This document shows, piece after piece, positions 52,749 to 61,935 of a DNA stretch of 64,000 bases. Location of the stretch: the NCBI RefSeq assembly GCF_000974985.2, contig NZ_LAVA02000067.1, forward strand, positions 21,396-85,395. The letters run 5' to 3'. Source of the stretch: Streptomyces mangrovisoli. Lineage in GTDB: Bacteria > Actinomycetota > Actinomycetes > Streptomycetales > Streptomycetaceae. The first letter of the stretch is position 1. Each line of letters starts with the position of its first letter. Under the pieces are notes generated by a model. It was not told where the DNA came from. It was given only the letters and a program-made list of their open reading frames with translations, and did no database searches. Both the position numbers and the translations under genes were made by a program.

Positions 52749-52966
52749 GGTCCGGTCATGATCTCCTGTGTCGGGCGGTATGTGTGCAGATTTCAGCTTC
52801 GTCCGTCAGCTGGGCGCGGGCAACCGCTCCGCGACAGGCGTCCGACGGCAGGAGGCAGATGCCCTCTCTGGCGGCGGACCCGCCGACGGTGGAAGGGCCC
52901 GCGCTCAAGGGCGGTGCCGGTCCTCGCTGGGAGCGCGCATACCGCGGCGCGCTCCGCACCGTCGGG

Positions 52967-53620
52967 TCAGGGGCGGGGGTCGGGCTCGCTGATGTCCTGG
53001 TGCAGATGCCCCATGAGGTCGCCCACCTCGTGCAACTCGGCGCCGGCGTCCGGAACGTCGCGTGCCGCGTGCTGCAACCAGTCGGTGGTGGCCAGTGCCA
53101 GGGCGGTCGCCTCGTCGTCGTGTCCCTCGCTGAGCAGGCCCTCGATCCGCGACGCAAGTTCGGCCAGAGTCCCGTCCGTGGTGGCCGGGCTCAGGTACCC
53201 GCGCAGGCCGTCCGGGAACGGGGTCTGCTCCCTCGCGCGCCGCACCGCGTCCACGACGGCGGCATCGTCGCTGTACTGGTCCAGATTGCCCATGAGCACG
53301 TAGATCCGCGCCATGCGCCGGGGCTTTCCCGGGTGGTCGTCGAGCCACCGCATCAGTTCCTTCTGCCCGCCCAGATGGTCGACGACCGAGCTGAGCTGTT
53401 CGATCGCCTTGGTGGGCAGATCCCACTGATGGGGCAGCGCGGCGGCGACCTCCTCGGCGAGCCGCGCCTCGTCGTCCGGCGTGAGGGTGCCGGCGGTGAA
53501 GCCGCCTACCAGCAGGCTGTCCAGCCCGAACCGGTCCGGTCCTGACGGCCGCGCGTGCGACGAGCCGTGCCGTCGGCGCAGCAGGTCGCCGGCGCTCTTG
53601 AGAAGCGGCTTGTCGTGCAC
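52967..53620 (-). CDS. Hypothetical helical protein
   Basis: A 217-residue protein from GTG 53620, preceded by AGGAGG. It is acidic and helical, with DDEARLAEEVAAALPHQWDLPTKAIEQLSSVVDHLGGQKELMRWLDDHP and DDEATALALATTDWLQHAARDVPDAG. There are no cysteines, membrane segments or enzymatic motifs. It lies upstream of the SpoIIE-type gene on the same strand, 218 bp away, so it may be separately expressed. No family is recognised. Confidence 0.7.
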   Translation of the reverse strand: MHDKPLLKSAGDLLRRRHGSSHARPSGPDRFGLDSLLVGGFTAGTLTPDDEARLAEEVAAALPHQWDLPTKAIEQLSSVVDHLGGQKELMRWLDDHPGKPRRMARIYVLMGNLDQYSDDAAVVDAVRRAREQTPFPDGLRGYLSPATTDGTLAELASRIEGLLSEGHDDEATALALATTDWLQHAARDVPDAGAELHEVGDLMGHLHQDISEPDPRP

Positions 53621-53776
53621 GAGGCCTCCTGGGACGAAGCGATGCGATGTTCTGGGGCGCTGCCTCACCACTGTGCCGCCCGTGCGGTCTTCAGCGCGCG
53701 CCCGATGATCCGGACGGGTGCGAGCGGCGAGGGCGGGCCGGGCTCACCGGCTCCGGGGCGGGTACGGGCGACGCCC

Positions 53777-54109
53777 TCACCCGGCCGACGGCCGCCTCGC
53801 GCGTTCCACGAGCAAGGGCATGAGCCGGTCCCGCCAGGTCTGCAGACAGACGTGACCGCTGGACATGCCGCCGTGGGCGTACTGCTCCCGGTACACCTGC
53901 GAGCGCGTGTCGGTGTCGAGGTCGACGCCCACGACGTCCTCGAAGGCCGTCCGCAGCAGGCCGGGCGCCTCGTCGGCCGACGCCGTGGCGCCCGCGTCGG
54001 CCAGGTGGTCGCGCAGGGCCCGCCAGGCGTACGGGTCGCCCCGCAGACCCCACACCTCCGGTTCGGGATCGAACAGATCGGACAGGATCACCGCGCCGTC
54101 ATGTGCCAT
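53777..54109 (-). CDS. Small hypothetical protein (110 aa)
   Basis: A 110-residue protein from ATG 54109. Sequence blocks are MAHDGAVILSDLFDPEPEVWGLRGDPYAWRALRDHLAD and TAFEDVVGVDLDTDTRSQVYREQYAHGGMSSGHVCLQTWRDRLMPLLVER, a compact alpha/beta protein with one Cys. The frame is open upstream to 54169 without a better start. Similar short Streptomyces proteins are uncharacterised. It is divergent from the DUF3566-like gene. Confidence 0.68.
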   Translation of the reverse strand: MAHDGAVILSDLFDPEPEVWGLRGDPYAWRALRDHLADAGATASADEAPGLLRTAFEDVVGVDLDTDTRSQVYREQYAHGGMSSGHVCLQTWRDRLMPLLVERARRPSAG

Positions 54110-54371
54110 GACGAGAGCCTCGCACGATCGAACGGCCCACGGCAGGGGCGCGGCCGGACGAGGCCACACCGCCTCGGGGCCGCCCGTCGTGCTTCGTCGC
54201 CGGGCGGCGCAGGCGCCCGACGCCCGGCGGACGGCCGGATCGGCATCTCCCGGCCCGAGGTGCTGGGGGAGGGCGCCGGCGGCCGGTCATCACTCAACGT
54301 AACCGTCCAGGTGTGCGCGGTCGCACTCCTGCACCTAACGTCGCAGGAGTGGACGAGTCAGGGAGTGGGAC

Positions 54372-55007
54372 ATGAGCCAGACCAAGCGCAACAGGACCCC
54401 CGCCACGCCTCGTGAACGATCGCCGCTCATCGTGCCGGCCACGATGGCGGCACGGCAGACGGCGGCGGTGGAACCCGAGCCTCCATCGGAAACCGCCGAG
54501 GCGAGACCGGAACGGGCCATAGGCCGCGTCTCCCCACACGCCCCGCCACACCGGTCAACCCGCGTGCGCATATCCGAGACCAATCCCTGGTCGCTCACGG
54601 TGATGGCCTTCCTGTTCCTGGCCGGCCTGGGCATATGCGTCCTGGGCACCGTGCTGATCGCGTCGGTGATCCTGGCGGTCGCGGCCCCGGGCGCATGGCC
54701 GTCGCTGCCGGATTCGCTGCTCATCGCCACCGTGGTCATCGCGATGGAGGTCTTCCTGGGCACGGCCATGGCGTGCTTGTGCGGCCTCGCGTACAACTAC
54801 ACAGCCCGGTTCAGCGGCGGCGTCCAAGTGGACCTGACGGACGACCTCACCGATCCCGCGCCGGTGACCGAGGCGCTCGGCCTCGCCAGGCGGCTGCAGG
54901 CCCGCGCACGGGAGCGCCTGCGCGGCGCGAAGCCTGTCCCGGCGTCCGCCGGTGACACGGACGGCGGCGAACCCCGCACGTCGGCGCCGGACCTCGACGG
55001 ACCATGA
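54372..55007 (+). CDS. DUF3566-like membrane protein
   Basis: A 211-residue protein. A disordered charged N-terminus (to about 65) precedes RISETNPWSLTVMAFLFLAGLGICVLGTVLIASVILAV, a second hydrophobic segment LLIATVVIAMEVFLGTAMACLCGLAYN and the end YTARFSGGVQVDLTDD, the layout of actinobacterial DUF3566 proteins. Those are envelope-associated and otherwise uncharacterised. The C-terminal tail is charged and probably cytoplasmic. The start ATG 54372 is the first in frame. Confidence 0.72.
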   Translation: MSQTKRNRTPATPRERSPLIVPATMAARQTAAVEPEPPSETAEARPERAIGRVSPHAPPHRSTRVRISETNPWSLTVMAFLFLAGLGICVLGTVLIASVILAVAAPGAWPSLPDSLLIATVVIAMEVFLGTAMACLCGLAYNYTARFSGGVQVDLTDDLTDPAPVTEALGLARRLQARARERLRGAKPVPASAGDTDGGEPRTSAPDLDGP

Positions 55008-55349
55008 CCCGGCGCGCGGCGCCAGGGCTGTTCGGGGACCACGGTGCAGAGCATCTGACCCGACTCTTTGGCTCCACGGCGTGTCCTGACCGCGCTTCAG
55101 ACTTCTCGGTGCGCGGCCGGGTCGCAGCCTTCCAGGCGCAGCAGTCCGGGAGCGTCGGGCTGTCCATCCTCAATCCGCTCGCGTGGTCGTGAGGGTTCGG
55201 ACGGGTCTCTTGGCCAGGTGAGTTGATCGATGCGGGGGCATGGAAGCAGGGCCTGTTGGTAGCTCGCGGTTGTCGAATCCAGCGAGCAGCAGCAGGCCCT
55301 GTTGTCGTGTGATGGTGGTGGCCGGGTCCGGTTCGTTCACTCCTGCGTG
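55008..55349. other. Intergenic with repeat and IS-like residue
   Basis: CAGGGCCTG (55247-55255) and CAGGCCCTG (55293-55301) form an inverted pair around 37 bases. Downstream, on the minus strand, a frame reads QQGLLLLAGFDNRELPTG, similar to what I have seen near Streptomyces insertion sequences, but this is not proven. No gene is recognised. Confidence 0.35.
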
Positions 55350-55740
55350 TGGCTGTCTCGCCGTGCGAAGGGAGAGCTTGTCAAAGACGATGGCGACGGC
55401 CGGCGCGATTGAGGAGACCAAGGGATCGCCCGGGCGCTTGCCCTGCTCGGCGAGTGGATTCCGTCGTAGAGGGCGAAGACCCCACCGCCGACGCAAGTGG
55501 GGACCGACGCGAGCAGCGCCCAGACGTATCGCTCGGCTCCGTACCCGAGCGGGTGGTCCTCGCCCGCCGGCTTCTTGCTGCGCTTGAGGGCCACGAACAG
55601 CGGCGCCTCGTTGATGGTGTCGGCGACCGAGTGCCCGCTTCGGCCGGCATCGCGCTGGAACTGCTGAGCACACCCACGACGGCCGTGGCGAGCGCGACAC
55701 CGAAGTCGGCGGCCGCCGCGACGACGACGGTGGACGTGGA
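55350..55740 (-). pseudogene. Cation diffusion facilitator transporter, frameshifted fragment
   Basis: Pieces of a CDF (zinc/iron efflux) transporter are spread over three minus-strand frames: TVVVAAAADFGVALATAVVGVLSSSSAMPAEAG (about 55737-55633), GHSVADTINEAPLFVALKRSKKPAGEDHPLGYGAERYVWALLASVPTCVGGGVFALYDGIH (about 55636-55454) and GDPLVSSIAPAVAIVFDKLSLRTARQ (about 55430-55356). The HSVADT, HPLGYG and ALYDG landmarks are intact. At least two frameshifts and the lack of the rest of the protein make it a pseudogene. The remaining C-terminal half was not found. Confidence 0.8.
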
Positions 55741-56019
55741 GCCATCGGCCCACGGACAGCTCGGGGAACCCACTCGGGCATCCCCTACAGGACCGGCAGG
55801 ACCGATCTCCGCGGACGGACATCGCTCCGGACCAAGCGCACCCTGGGTGTTCATATCGGGCGAACATCGCGCCCTCGTGCGCGCACGGCGCAGGCTCCGG
55901 ACCACAACGCAGCCCGACGTCGCGCCTCATGGGGCACACACAGGACCCGCGGGCCGGACCGGGGCTTTGTGGGCTGGCACATAAACGGATCATGCCTCTT
56001 CATCCCGCCCACAATTGTC

Positions 56020-57812
56020 ATGACCGTCAACAATTCGCAGACTGAAGCATCTCCCCGAACGGATCTTGCGGCGGGACGGGGCAGCCCGCTTCACCCGGAG
56101 GCGAACGTCCCCGTCCGCACCGCCCACGACCCGATCACCCTGTTCCCCTCACCGCCCTCACCCCTGCCAGCAGCAGCGATGACCAGCAGCCCGCCCGGAG
56201 AGCAGATCGAGCCTCCCGCGCCGACCGACGTCGAGCAGCGCGAGCTTTCCGCGCCGACCGAGACCGGTCAGCACGAGCCTCCCGCGCTGACCGAGATCGA
56301 GCAGTACGGCGTCGAGCGGATCCCGGACGCCGATCGCACCGCCACGCCGTTCGACTCTTCCGGGTCGCCTTCGGCGGCGCCAACACCTTCGCCACCTGCG
56401 TGCTCGGCGCCTTCCCGATCCTGTTCGGGCTGTCGTTCTGGCAGGGTCTGGCCGCCACCGGGCTCGGGCTCGTGGCCGGCGCGCTCATCCTGGCGCCGCT
56501 CGCGGTGTTCGGTCCGCTCAACGGCACCAACAACTCCGTGTCGTCCTCGGCGCACCTGGGTGTCCACGGCCGGGTCGTCGGCTCCTTCCTCTCCCTGCTG
56601 ACCGCGGTCGCGTTCTTCTCCATCTCGGTGTGGTCCTCCGGCGACGCGCTGGTCGGCGGCGCGCACCGGATGTTCCACCTGCCGACCGGCGAGGGCGTCT
56701 ACGCGGTGGCGTACGCCCTGTTCGCCGTGCTGGTGCTGGCGGTGTGCATCTACGGCTTCCGCTTCATGCTGTTCGTGAACAAGATCGCGGTTGCGACCGC
56801 GTCCCTGCTGTTCGTCCTCGGATTCTTCGCCTTCGCCGGCGACTTCGATGCGGGGTACCAGGGCAGCTTCCAGTCGCTGAGCACGCCGGGGTTCTGGCCC
56901 GCGTTCATCGGCTCCGCGCTGATCGTGCTGTCGAATCCGGTCTCCTTCGGCGCGTTCCTGGGCGACTGGGCCCGCTACATCCCCGCGGACACCCCGCGCC
57001 GCCGGGTCATGGGCGCGGCCTTCCTCTCCCAGATCGCGACGATCCTGCCGTTCTTCTTCGGCCTGGCCACCGCGTCCATCATCGCCGCGAAGGCGGGCGG
57101 CTTTCTCGACCCGAGCGCGCCCGACTACGTCGGCGGTCTGCTGGCCGTCTCGCCGTCCTGGTACTTCGTGCCGGTCTGCCTGCTCGCCCTGATCGGCGGC
57201 ATGTCCACCGGCACCACCTCGCTCTACGGCACCGGCCTCGACTTCGCCAGCGTCTTCCCGAAGTTCAGCCGTGTGCAGGCGACCGTGCTGGTGGGCGTGT
57301 TGTCGATCGGCTTCATCTTCCTGGGCCGTTTCGCCGCCAACCTGTCGCAGTCCATCTCCACCTTCGCGACACTGATCATCGTGTGCACGGCTCCCTGGAT
57401 GATCATCATGACGTTGGGCTACGTCACCCGCCGAGGGTGGTACGACCCCGACTCGCTGCAGGTCTTCAACCGCCGCCAGAAGGGCGGACGGTACTGGTTC
57501 ACGCACGGCTGGAACTGGCGCGGCATGGCCGCCTGGCTGGCCTCCGCCCTGGTCGCGGTCCTGTTCGTCAACCTGCCGGGCCAGTTCGTCGGGCCGCTCG
57601 GCGACTCCGCCGGCGGAGTGGACATCTCCCTGCTCGTCGGGCTCGGCCTGGCCGCGGTCGTCTACCTCGCGCTGCTGTGGATCTTCCCCGAGCCGCGCGC
57701 CGTCTTCGGCCCCGAGGGCCCGCGCCTGGTCCGCGCCTCCGACGCCGCGGTCCCGCCCATCACCGAGGCCGACGGCACCGCCGTGCGCGAGGCCGACCCG
57801 GTGGGGGTGTGA
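56020..57812 (+). pseudogene. NCS1-family nucleobase permease, single frameshift
   Basis: A cytosine/allantoin/purine-type permease of about 590 residues in two frames. From ATG 56020 (or 56179) the first frame reads a Pro/Glu-rich head, then EIEQYGVERIPDADRTATPFD to about 56355. The rest follows in the next frame: LFRVAFGGANTFATCVLGAFPILFGLSFWQG through about ten membrane segments to 57812. Restoring one C near 56355 makes a continuous, normal-looking protein, so it is a recent mutation or a sequence error. The head holds three 33-bp tandem units. Its stop overlaps the cyclase gene start (GTGA). Import of a ureide or hydantoin-like compound is inference. Confidence 0.8.
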
Positions 57813-58486
57813 CCGCCGTGCGCCTGATCGACCTCTCCGTGCCGCTGGCCACCGGGATGCCGGTCTACCCCGGCGATCCGCAGGTGCGCATCGGGCCCGC
57901 CCTCACCATGGAGCGGGACGGCATCAACGTCCTGCACCTCGACATGGGATCCCAGTCCGGAACCCATGTCGACGCCCCCTCGCACATCGACGACGCCCTC
58001 CTGACGCTCGACCAGCTGCCGCTGGAGCGGTTCGACGGCCCGGCCCACGTCGTCGACGCCCGCGGTCTCGCCCCGCGCACGCCCATCGGTGCCGAGGCGT
58101 TCGCGGACGTACCCGACGGGTGCATGGTGCTGATCGCCACCGGCTGGTCCGCCCACTGGGGTACCGACTCCTACCTCGAACACCCCTACCTCACCGAGGC
58201 GGCGGCGGTCCTCCTGGTCGCCCGCGGGGTGCGGACCGTCGGCATCGACGCGCTCAGCGTCGATCCCACGCCCGCTGAGGACTTCCCCGCCCACCGGGTG
58301 CTGTGCACGGCGGGCGCCGTCATCTCGGAGAACCTCACCAACCTGGGCGAGGTCCTCGACGCCCAGCAGGCAGGTCACGGCGTGCACGTCAGCCTGTTCC
58401 CCCTGAGCCTGCCCGGAGCGGACGGAGCCCCGGTCCGCGCCGTGGCCCGCGTCACGGAACCGGCCCCGCCCGCCGACACCGTATGA
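57809..58486 (+). CDS. Cyclase / kynurenine-formamidase-like hydrolase
   Basis: A 225-residue metal-dependent amidohydrolase of the cyclase family. It starts VRLIDLSVPLATGMPVYPGDPQV and carries the metal motif SQSGTHVDAPSHI, then VLIATGWSAHWGTDSYLEHPYLTEAAA and VGIDALSVDPTPAEDFPAHRVLCTAGAVISENLTNL. Such enzymes hydrolyse formamides or cyclic substrates. GTG 57809 overlaps the permease stop, so the two formed an uptake-plus-hydrolysis pair, presumably for a nitrogenous heterocycle. A strong terminator follows at 58517. Confidence 0.88.
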   Translation: MTAVRLIDLSVPLATGMPVYPGDPQVRIGPALTMERDGINVLHLDMGSQSGTHVDAPSHIDDALLTLDQLPLERFDGPAHVVDARGLAPRTPIGAEAFADVPDGCMVLIATGWSAHWGTDSYLEHPYLTEAAAVLLVARGVRTVGIDALSVDPTPAEDFPAHRVLCTAGAVISENLTNLGEVLDAQQAGHGVHVSLFPLSLPGADGAPVRAVARVTEPAPPADTV

Positions 58487-58516
58487 CACTCCGTTCCCGC
58501 TCCTGACGGACACCAG

Positions 58517-58544
58517 GGCCCGCCGCACCCCCGTGCGGCGGGCC
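58517..58544. terminator. Hairpin terminator after the cyclase gene
   Basis: GGCCCGCCGCAC (58517-58528) and GTGCGGCGGGCC (58533-58544) form a perfect 12-bp stem with a 4-base loop, followed by TTCGTCGTGTT. It sits 31 bp after the cyclase stop. Confidence 0.75.
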
Positions 58545-58766
58545 TTCGTCGTGTTCCCGGCACCGGTAACCCGGCTCCACCGACGCGTGGCCGAAGCCCG
58601 CCCGAGCCGCCATGAAGCGGAGTGAGAAATTCAGGCGAAGCGGGTGTCGTAGTCCGCGCGGTTGGCGAGCACATCGTCCATCTGTGGACGTTCGCGATAT
58701 TCCCCAGGGGTAAGTTCACGTAATTCCCCAGGACCCCGCTTCGTCGGGGACAGGCGGTTCGCTCGT

Positions 58767-59108
58767 TCAGAGGTCCAGGCGACGTTCGGGCGTCGATGGA
58801 TCGGCTGCTGATCCGTAGCGCAGAGTCACGTGCGCTGGGCGGAAAGGGAGCTCGTGCAGGACTGGTGCCATCACGCTGTAGAGGGCATCGGCGTCAGGGC
58901 CGTAGGCGTAGAGAGCGACCTGGCCACCTCCGAACTCGTTGCCGTCGAACTCACCGACGCCGGCCTGGTTGATGGCCTTGGTCAAGCACTCTTGGGCCTG
59001 GCGGACGGTGGTCCGCTGGTGCGGCTCGCCGAAGCCGTCATTGGCCAGTTGGTAACGCGCGATGACGGCCTGCTCGGCATCGGATACTGCGTCGTCGGTG
59101 TCAGTCAT
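58767..59108 (-). CDS. Passenger protein inside the IS21 element (113 aa)
   Basis: A 113-residue acidic protein from ATG 59108. It reads TDDAVSDAEQAVIARYQLANDGFGEPHQRTTVRQAQECLTKAINQAGVGEFDGNEFGGGQVALYAYGPDADALYSVMAPVLHELPFRPAHVTLRYGSAADPSTPERRLDL, a soluble alpha/beta fold without recognised catalytic residues. It lies between istB and the left end of the element, on the same strand as the transposition genes. I have the impression of similar uncharacterised Streptomyces proteins. Whether it travels regularly with IS21 elements or was captured here cannot be told from this window. Confidence 0.78.
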   Translation of the reverse strand: MTDTDDAVSDAEQAVIARYQLANDGFGEPHQRTTVRQAQECLTKAINQAGVGEFDGNEFGGGQVALYAYGPDADALYSVMAPVLHELPFRPAHVTLRYGSAADPSTPERRLDL

Positions 59109-59157
59109 GCGGGAACGATCTCATCCCGGGCTGACACCATCGGCGGCAGCTCGATCT

Positions 59158-59707
59158 AGGCGACGGCGGGCTTGGCAGGCTTCTCGGTCGGGTTCTTGGG
59201 GCGCTTGTTGGGGCGGTAGCTGGGTCCGTTCATGATCACCTGGTGACTGGTGTTGATCAGCCGGTCCAATAGGGACTCGGCGACGACGGGGTTCGGGAAA
59301 AGCGGATACCAGTCACTGGGCGCCCTGGCGGACCGCGAGATGACCGAGCGCTTGCGCGATGTGTGTCTTTCCGACCCCGACCGGCCCGAACAGAATTACG
59401 GACTCGCCCGCGTGGAGCCAACGCAGGGCCCCAGGTCGCGGATCTGGGCCGCGGGGAGCTTGGAGGAGGCGGTGAAGTCGAACTCCTCCAGGGTGACCTG
59501 CTGCTCGAACCTCGCTCGCTGCAGCCGCCGCTGGAAGGCGACGGTCTCGCGGCGGGTGATCTCGTCCTGGCAGAGGACCTGGAGGAAGTCCAGGTGTCCG
59601 AGTTCGCCGCCATGGGCCTGGGCCAGGCGGGCGTCGAGAGTCTCCAGCATGCCCGACAGCCGAAGCGACTTGAGCGACTCTCGCAGGGCCGTGTCCATCA
59701 CGCTCAT
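59158..59707 (-). pseudogene. istB: IS21 helper ATPase IstB, frameshifted and internally deleted
   Basis: The N-terminus is normal (DTALRESLKSLRLSGMLETLDARLAQA, from ATG 59707, overlapping the istA stop by 4 bp). Near 59432 the frame changes; Walker A GPVGVGKTHIAQALGHLAVRQ is then read in a second frame and stops. A third piece, WYPLFPNPVVAESLLDRLINTSHQVIMNGPSYRPNKRP, reaches 59158. The roughly 100 residues that normally follow Walker A, including Walker B, are missing. The helper function is lost, so the element is unlikely to move on its own. Confidence 0.85.
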
Positions 59708-61323
59708 CGGGCGTCCCCTTCACCTTCGGCGTGGACCTGGTCCCGGCGGAGCTCGTCCGCCGGGACGGGTGGTGCGACGGAGGCGAACAGCTGCTGGGGC
59801 CCGTGGAGGAAGGCCGCGGCGCCCGCGTCGCCGGTGGTTTCGGGTTCGGGGTCGGTCTCGGTGCCGGCGATCAGGATGCCCTTGACCGTGCGGTAGGACG
59901 GGTCTCCGACCGAGATCGCCTTCGAACAGGCCGCTTCCAGGCGGGTGTCGCCGTACTTCTTCCGCAGTCCGAGGATCCCCTGGGCAGCGCGGAGCCGGTA
60001 GAGCGCGTTGACCTCCAGCAGCTGGTCGATCACCTCCCGGCAGGCGTCCCCCACCTCGGATGCCTGGGTGCGGCACCAGATCGGTGTGCGCATCTGGAAG
60101 GCGATCTTCTCCGGCGGGTAGTCGCTCTTGTCGGTGCGTTTTCCCTGTTCAAGGGCCGCGTGGGTCTTGACGAGGTCGCCGTCGAGGAAGACCTGGACCA
60201 TCGTGTCGGTGGAGCGGACGTCGACCTTGCGGCCGATGAGCTTCCAGGGCACCGAGTAAAGGGTGCGGCCGACCTTGATGTGAATGTCCGGGCCCACGGT
60301 CGCCGTGGACCAGCGGGCCAACACGAACGGGGTCGGCGGCAGCGGCAGCAGCGAGCACCCCTCCAGGGCCTCGAACACCGCCAGCGGGGCGGCCCCGCCC
60401 AGCGGCCGGCACGGCCTCCGCCCTGCGACTTCACGATCCCAGGTGACGGCCTCGGCCTGCATGTGCTCGATCGAGGTGAACTCCCTCCCACGCCAGAACG
60501 AGTCGCGGATGTAGGGCATCGGGCGCTCGACCCGCGGCTTGTCCTTCGGGCGGAGTGCGCGGGCTGGGTCCACCAACGCCCCGTAATGGGTGGCGAGTTC
60601 GGCGTATGCCTTGTTGATTTTGGGGTCGCATAGGTCGGGCTTGTCGACGCCGGTCTTCAGGTTGTCCGGCACGAGCCGGCGCGGGGCCCCGCCGAAGTAG
60701 CGGAAGGCCGCGACGTGCGCTTCGGTCCATGCGTGCTGGTCGAGGGTAAGGACTGGGCGGACGAACATGTGCCGCGAGCAGGGCAGCACCATCACGAAGG
60801 CCCAGACCCGGTGGCGGGTGCCGGTGCGCGGATTGATCCACTGCCCGAGGAAGCCGTAGTCGATCTGGGCCTCCTCGCCAGGTTCGATGTCGTCGCGCAG
60901 AACGGTGACCTGCGATCTCATCGACTCGTCGGGCAGTGTGGCATGGACCCAGCGGCGGAACGAGGAGATCGACACGTCGAGCTTGTGTTCGTCCCGCAGT
61001 CGCTGGTGGATCGTGGTGACCGTCACCGTGCCGAGGAGGCTCTCGATGTAGTCGCGGTGTTGGTCGATGTCGGCCCAGGTGATCTGCCGCAGCCGGGAGT
61101 TCACCAGGCTTGGGAACCAGGCCCTGCTCAGCTTGGCCCAGTCCGCCTCGCTCATGGGCGGCCCGCCCGGGGTCATTCCGGACGCCTCCGCCGGCGCCAG
61201 GTACTTCCTGATCGTCTTGCGATCCAGCCCCAGAGACGCGGCCAGTTCGCTCTTGGAGCGGCCCGCGTACCAGTGGACGTAGATCTCGGTGATGTCAACC
61301 ACGACGAACGTTCTCCTTGCCAT
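59704..61323 (-). CDS. istA: IS21-family transposase IstA
   Basis: A 539-residue DDE transposase from ATG 61323 (the frame opens at 61368). An N-terminal helix-turn-helix is seen in KSELAASLGLDRKTIRKYL, and the catalytic core has Asp in EEAQIDYGFLG, Asp in RLVPDNLKTGV and Glu in KPRVERPMPYIRDSFW. A C-terminal domain ends at 59704. It looks complete and in frame. It normally works with the IstB ATPase, which is broken here. Confidence 0.93.
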   Translation of the reverse strand: MARRTFVVVDITEIYVHWYAGRSKSELAASLGLDRKTIRKYLAPAEASGMTPGGPPMSEADWAKLSRAWFPSLVNSRLRQITWADIDQHRDYIESLLGTVTVTTIHQRLRDEHKLDVSISSFRRWVHATLPDESMRSQVTVLRDDIEPGEEAQIDYGFLGQWINPRTGTRHRVWAFVMVLPCSRHMFVRPVLTLDQHAWTEAHVAAFRYFGGAPRRLVPDNLKTGVDKPDLCDPKINKAYAELATHYGALVDPARALRPKDKPRVERPMPYIRDSFWRGREFTSIEHMQAEAVTWDREVAGRRPCRPLGGAAPLAVFEALEGCSLLPLPPTPFVLARWSTATVGPDIHIKVGRTLYSVPWKLIGRKVDVRSTDTMVQVFLDGDLVKTHAALEQGKRTDKSDYPPEKIAFQMRTPIWCRTQASEVGDACREVIDQLLEVNALYRLRAAQGILGLRKKYGDTRLEAACSKAISVGDPSYRTVKGILIAGTETDPEPETTGDAGAAAFLHGPQQLFASVAPPVPADELRRDQVHAEGEGDAR

Positions 61324-61499
61324 CCGGGCAGACCGTCGGCCTTCCGACCCGGGCCGAGGGCCGCCCACCGCGAGCTCCGCGATGACCAGGTCCCTCGATC
61401 CCGAACTCCGCCGTACCCATGGCCAATTAGGAGAATTCGGGATGAGGAATTACGTGATCGTCAAACCACCCAAGATGGGGAAAAACTTGATCGCCGACA

Positions 61500-61837
61500 C
61501 CATCTCCCCGATCGTGTCCGTGCAGAACATGTACAACCTCGCGCACCGTCGTGACGACGAGCTGATCGACGAGCTCGCCGAGGCGGGCATCGCCTACGTG
61601 CCCTTCTTCCCGCTCGGCGGCTTCACCCCGCTGCAGTCCTCGGCGCTCACCGCCGTGGCCACCCGGTTGGAGACGGCCGCGATGTCGGTCGCACCGGCCT
61701 GGCTGTTGCAGCGCTCGCCGAACATCCTGCTGATCCCCGGCACCTCCTCGGTCGCGCACCTGCGCGAGAGCATCCTCGGCGCCGGGCTCACGCTCTCCGC
61801 CGAAGACCTCGCCGAGCTCGACAAGATCGGCCGCTAG
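61500..61837 (+). pseudogene. Aldo/keto reductase, C-terminal remnant
   Basis: From the right edge of the IS element the plus strand reads ISPIVSVQNMYNLAHRRDDELIDELAEAGIAYVPFFPLGG and later AMSVAPAWLLQRSPNILLIPGTSSVAHLRESILGAGLTLSAEDLAELDKIGR, the last third of an aldo/keto reductase. The N-terminal barrel with the catalytic Tyr and Lys is missing; the sequence left of the element does not supply it. The gene was probably cut before or during the IS insertion. Confidence 0.82.
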
Positions 61838-61935
61838 GGCGTGCCTTGGAGAGATCTCGAGCGGTGTATGGCCGGCAGGTTCGGTCGGCTGACGCCGGTC
61901 GGCCCGGCCCTCGCGCGAGCCCATAGAGTCCGTGG

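Larger units (their letters stand above)
58683..61499. mobile_element. IS21-family insertion sequence with passenger gene (2817 bp)
   Basis: Ends are 24-base imperfect inverted repeats: 58683-58706 against 61499-61476, 17 of 24 matching, both starting TGT and ending TTCCCCA. An inner repeat TCACGTAATTCC(C/T)CA is present on both sides (58716-58730 and 61457-61443, 14 of 15). The 5-bp sequence CCATC flanks both ends (58678-58682, 61500-61504), a target duplication. Inside are intact istA, broken istB and a 113-residue gene that standard IS21 elements do not carry. Confidence 0.82.
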
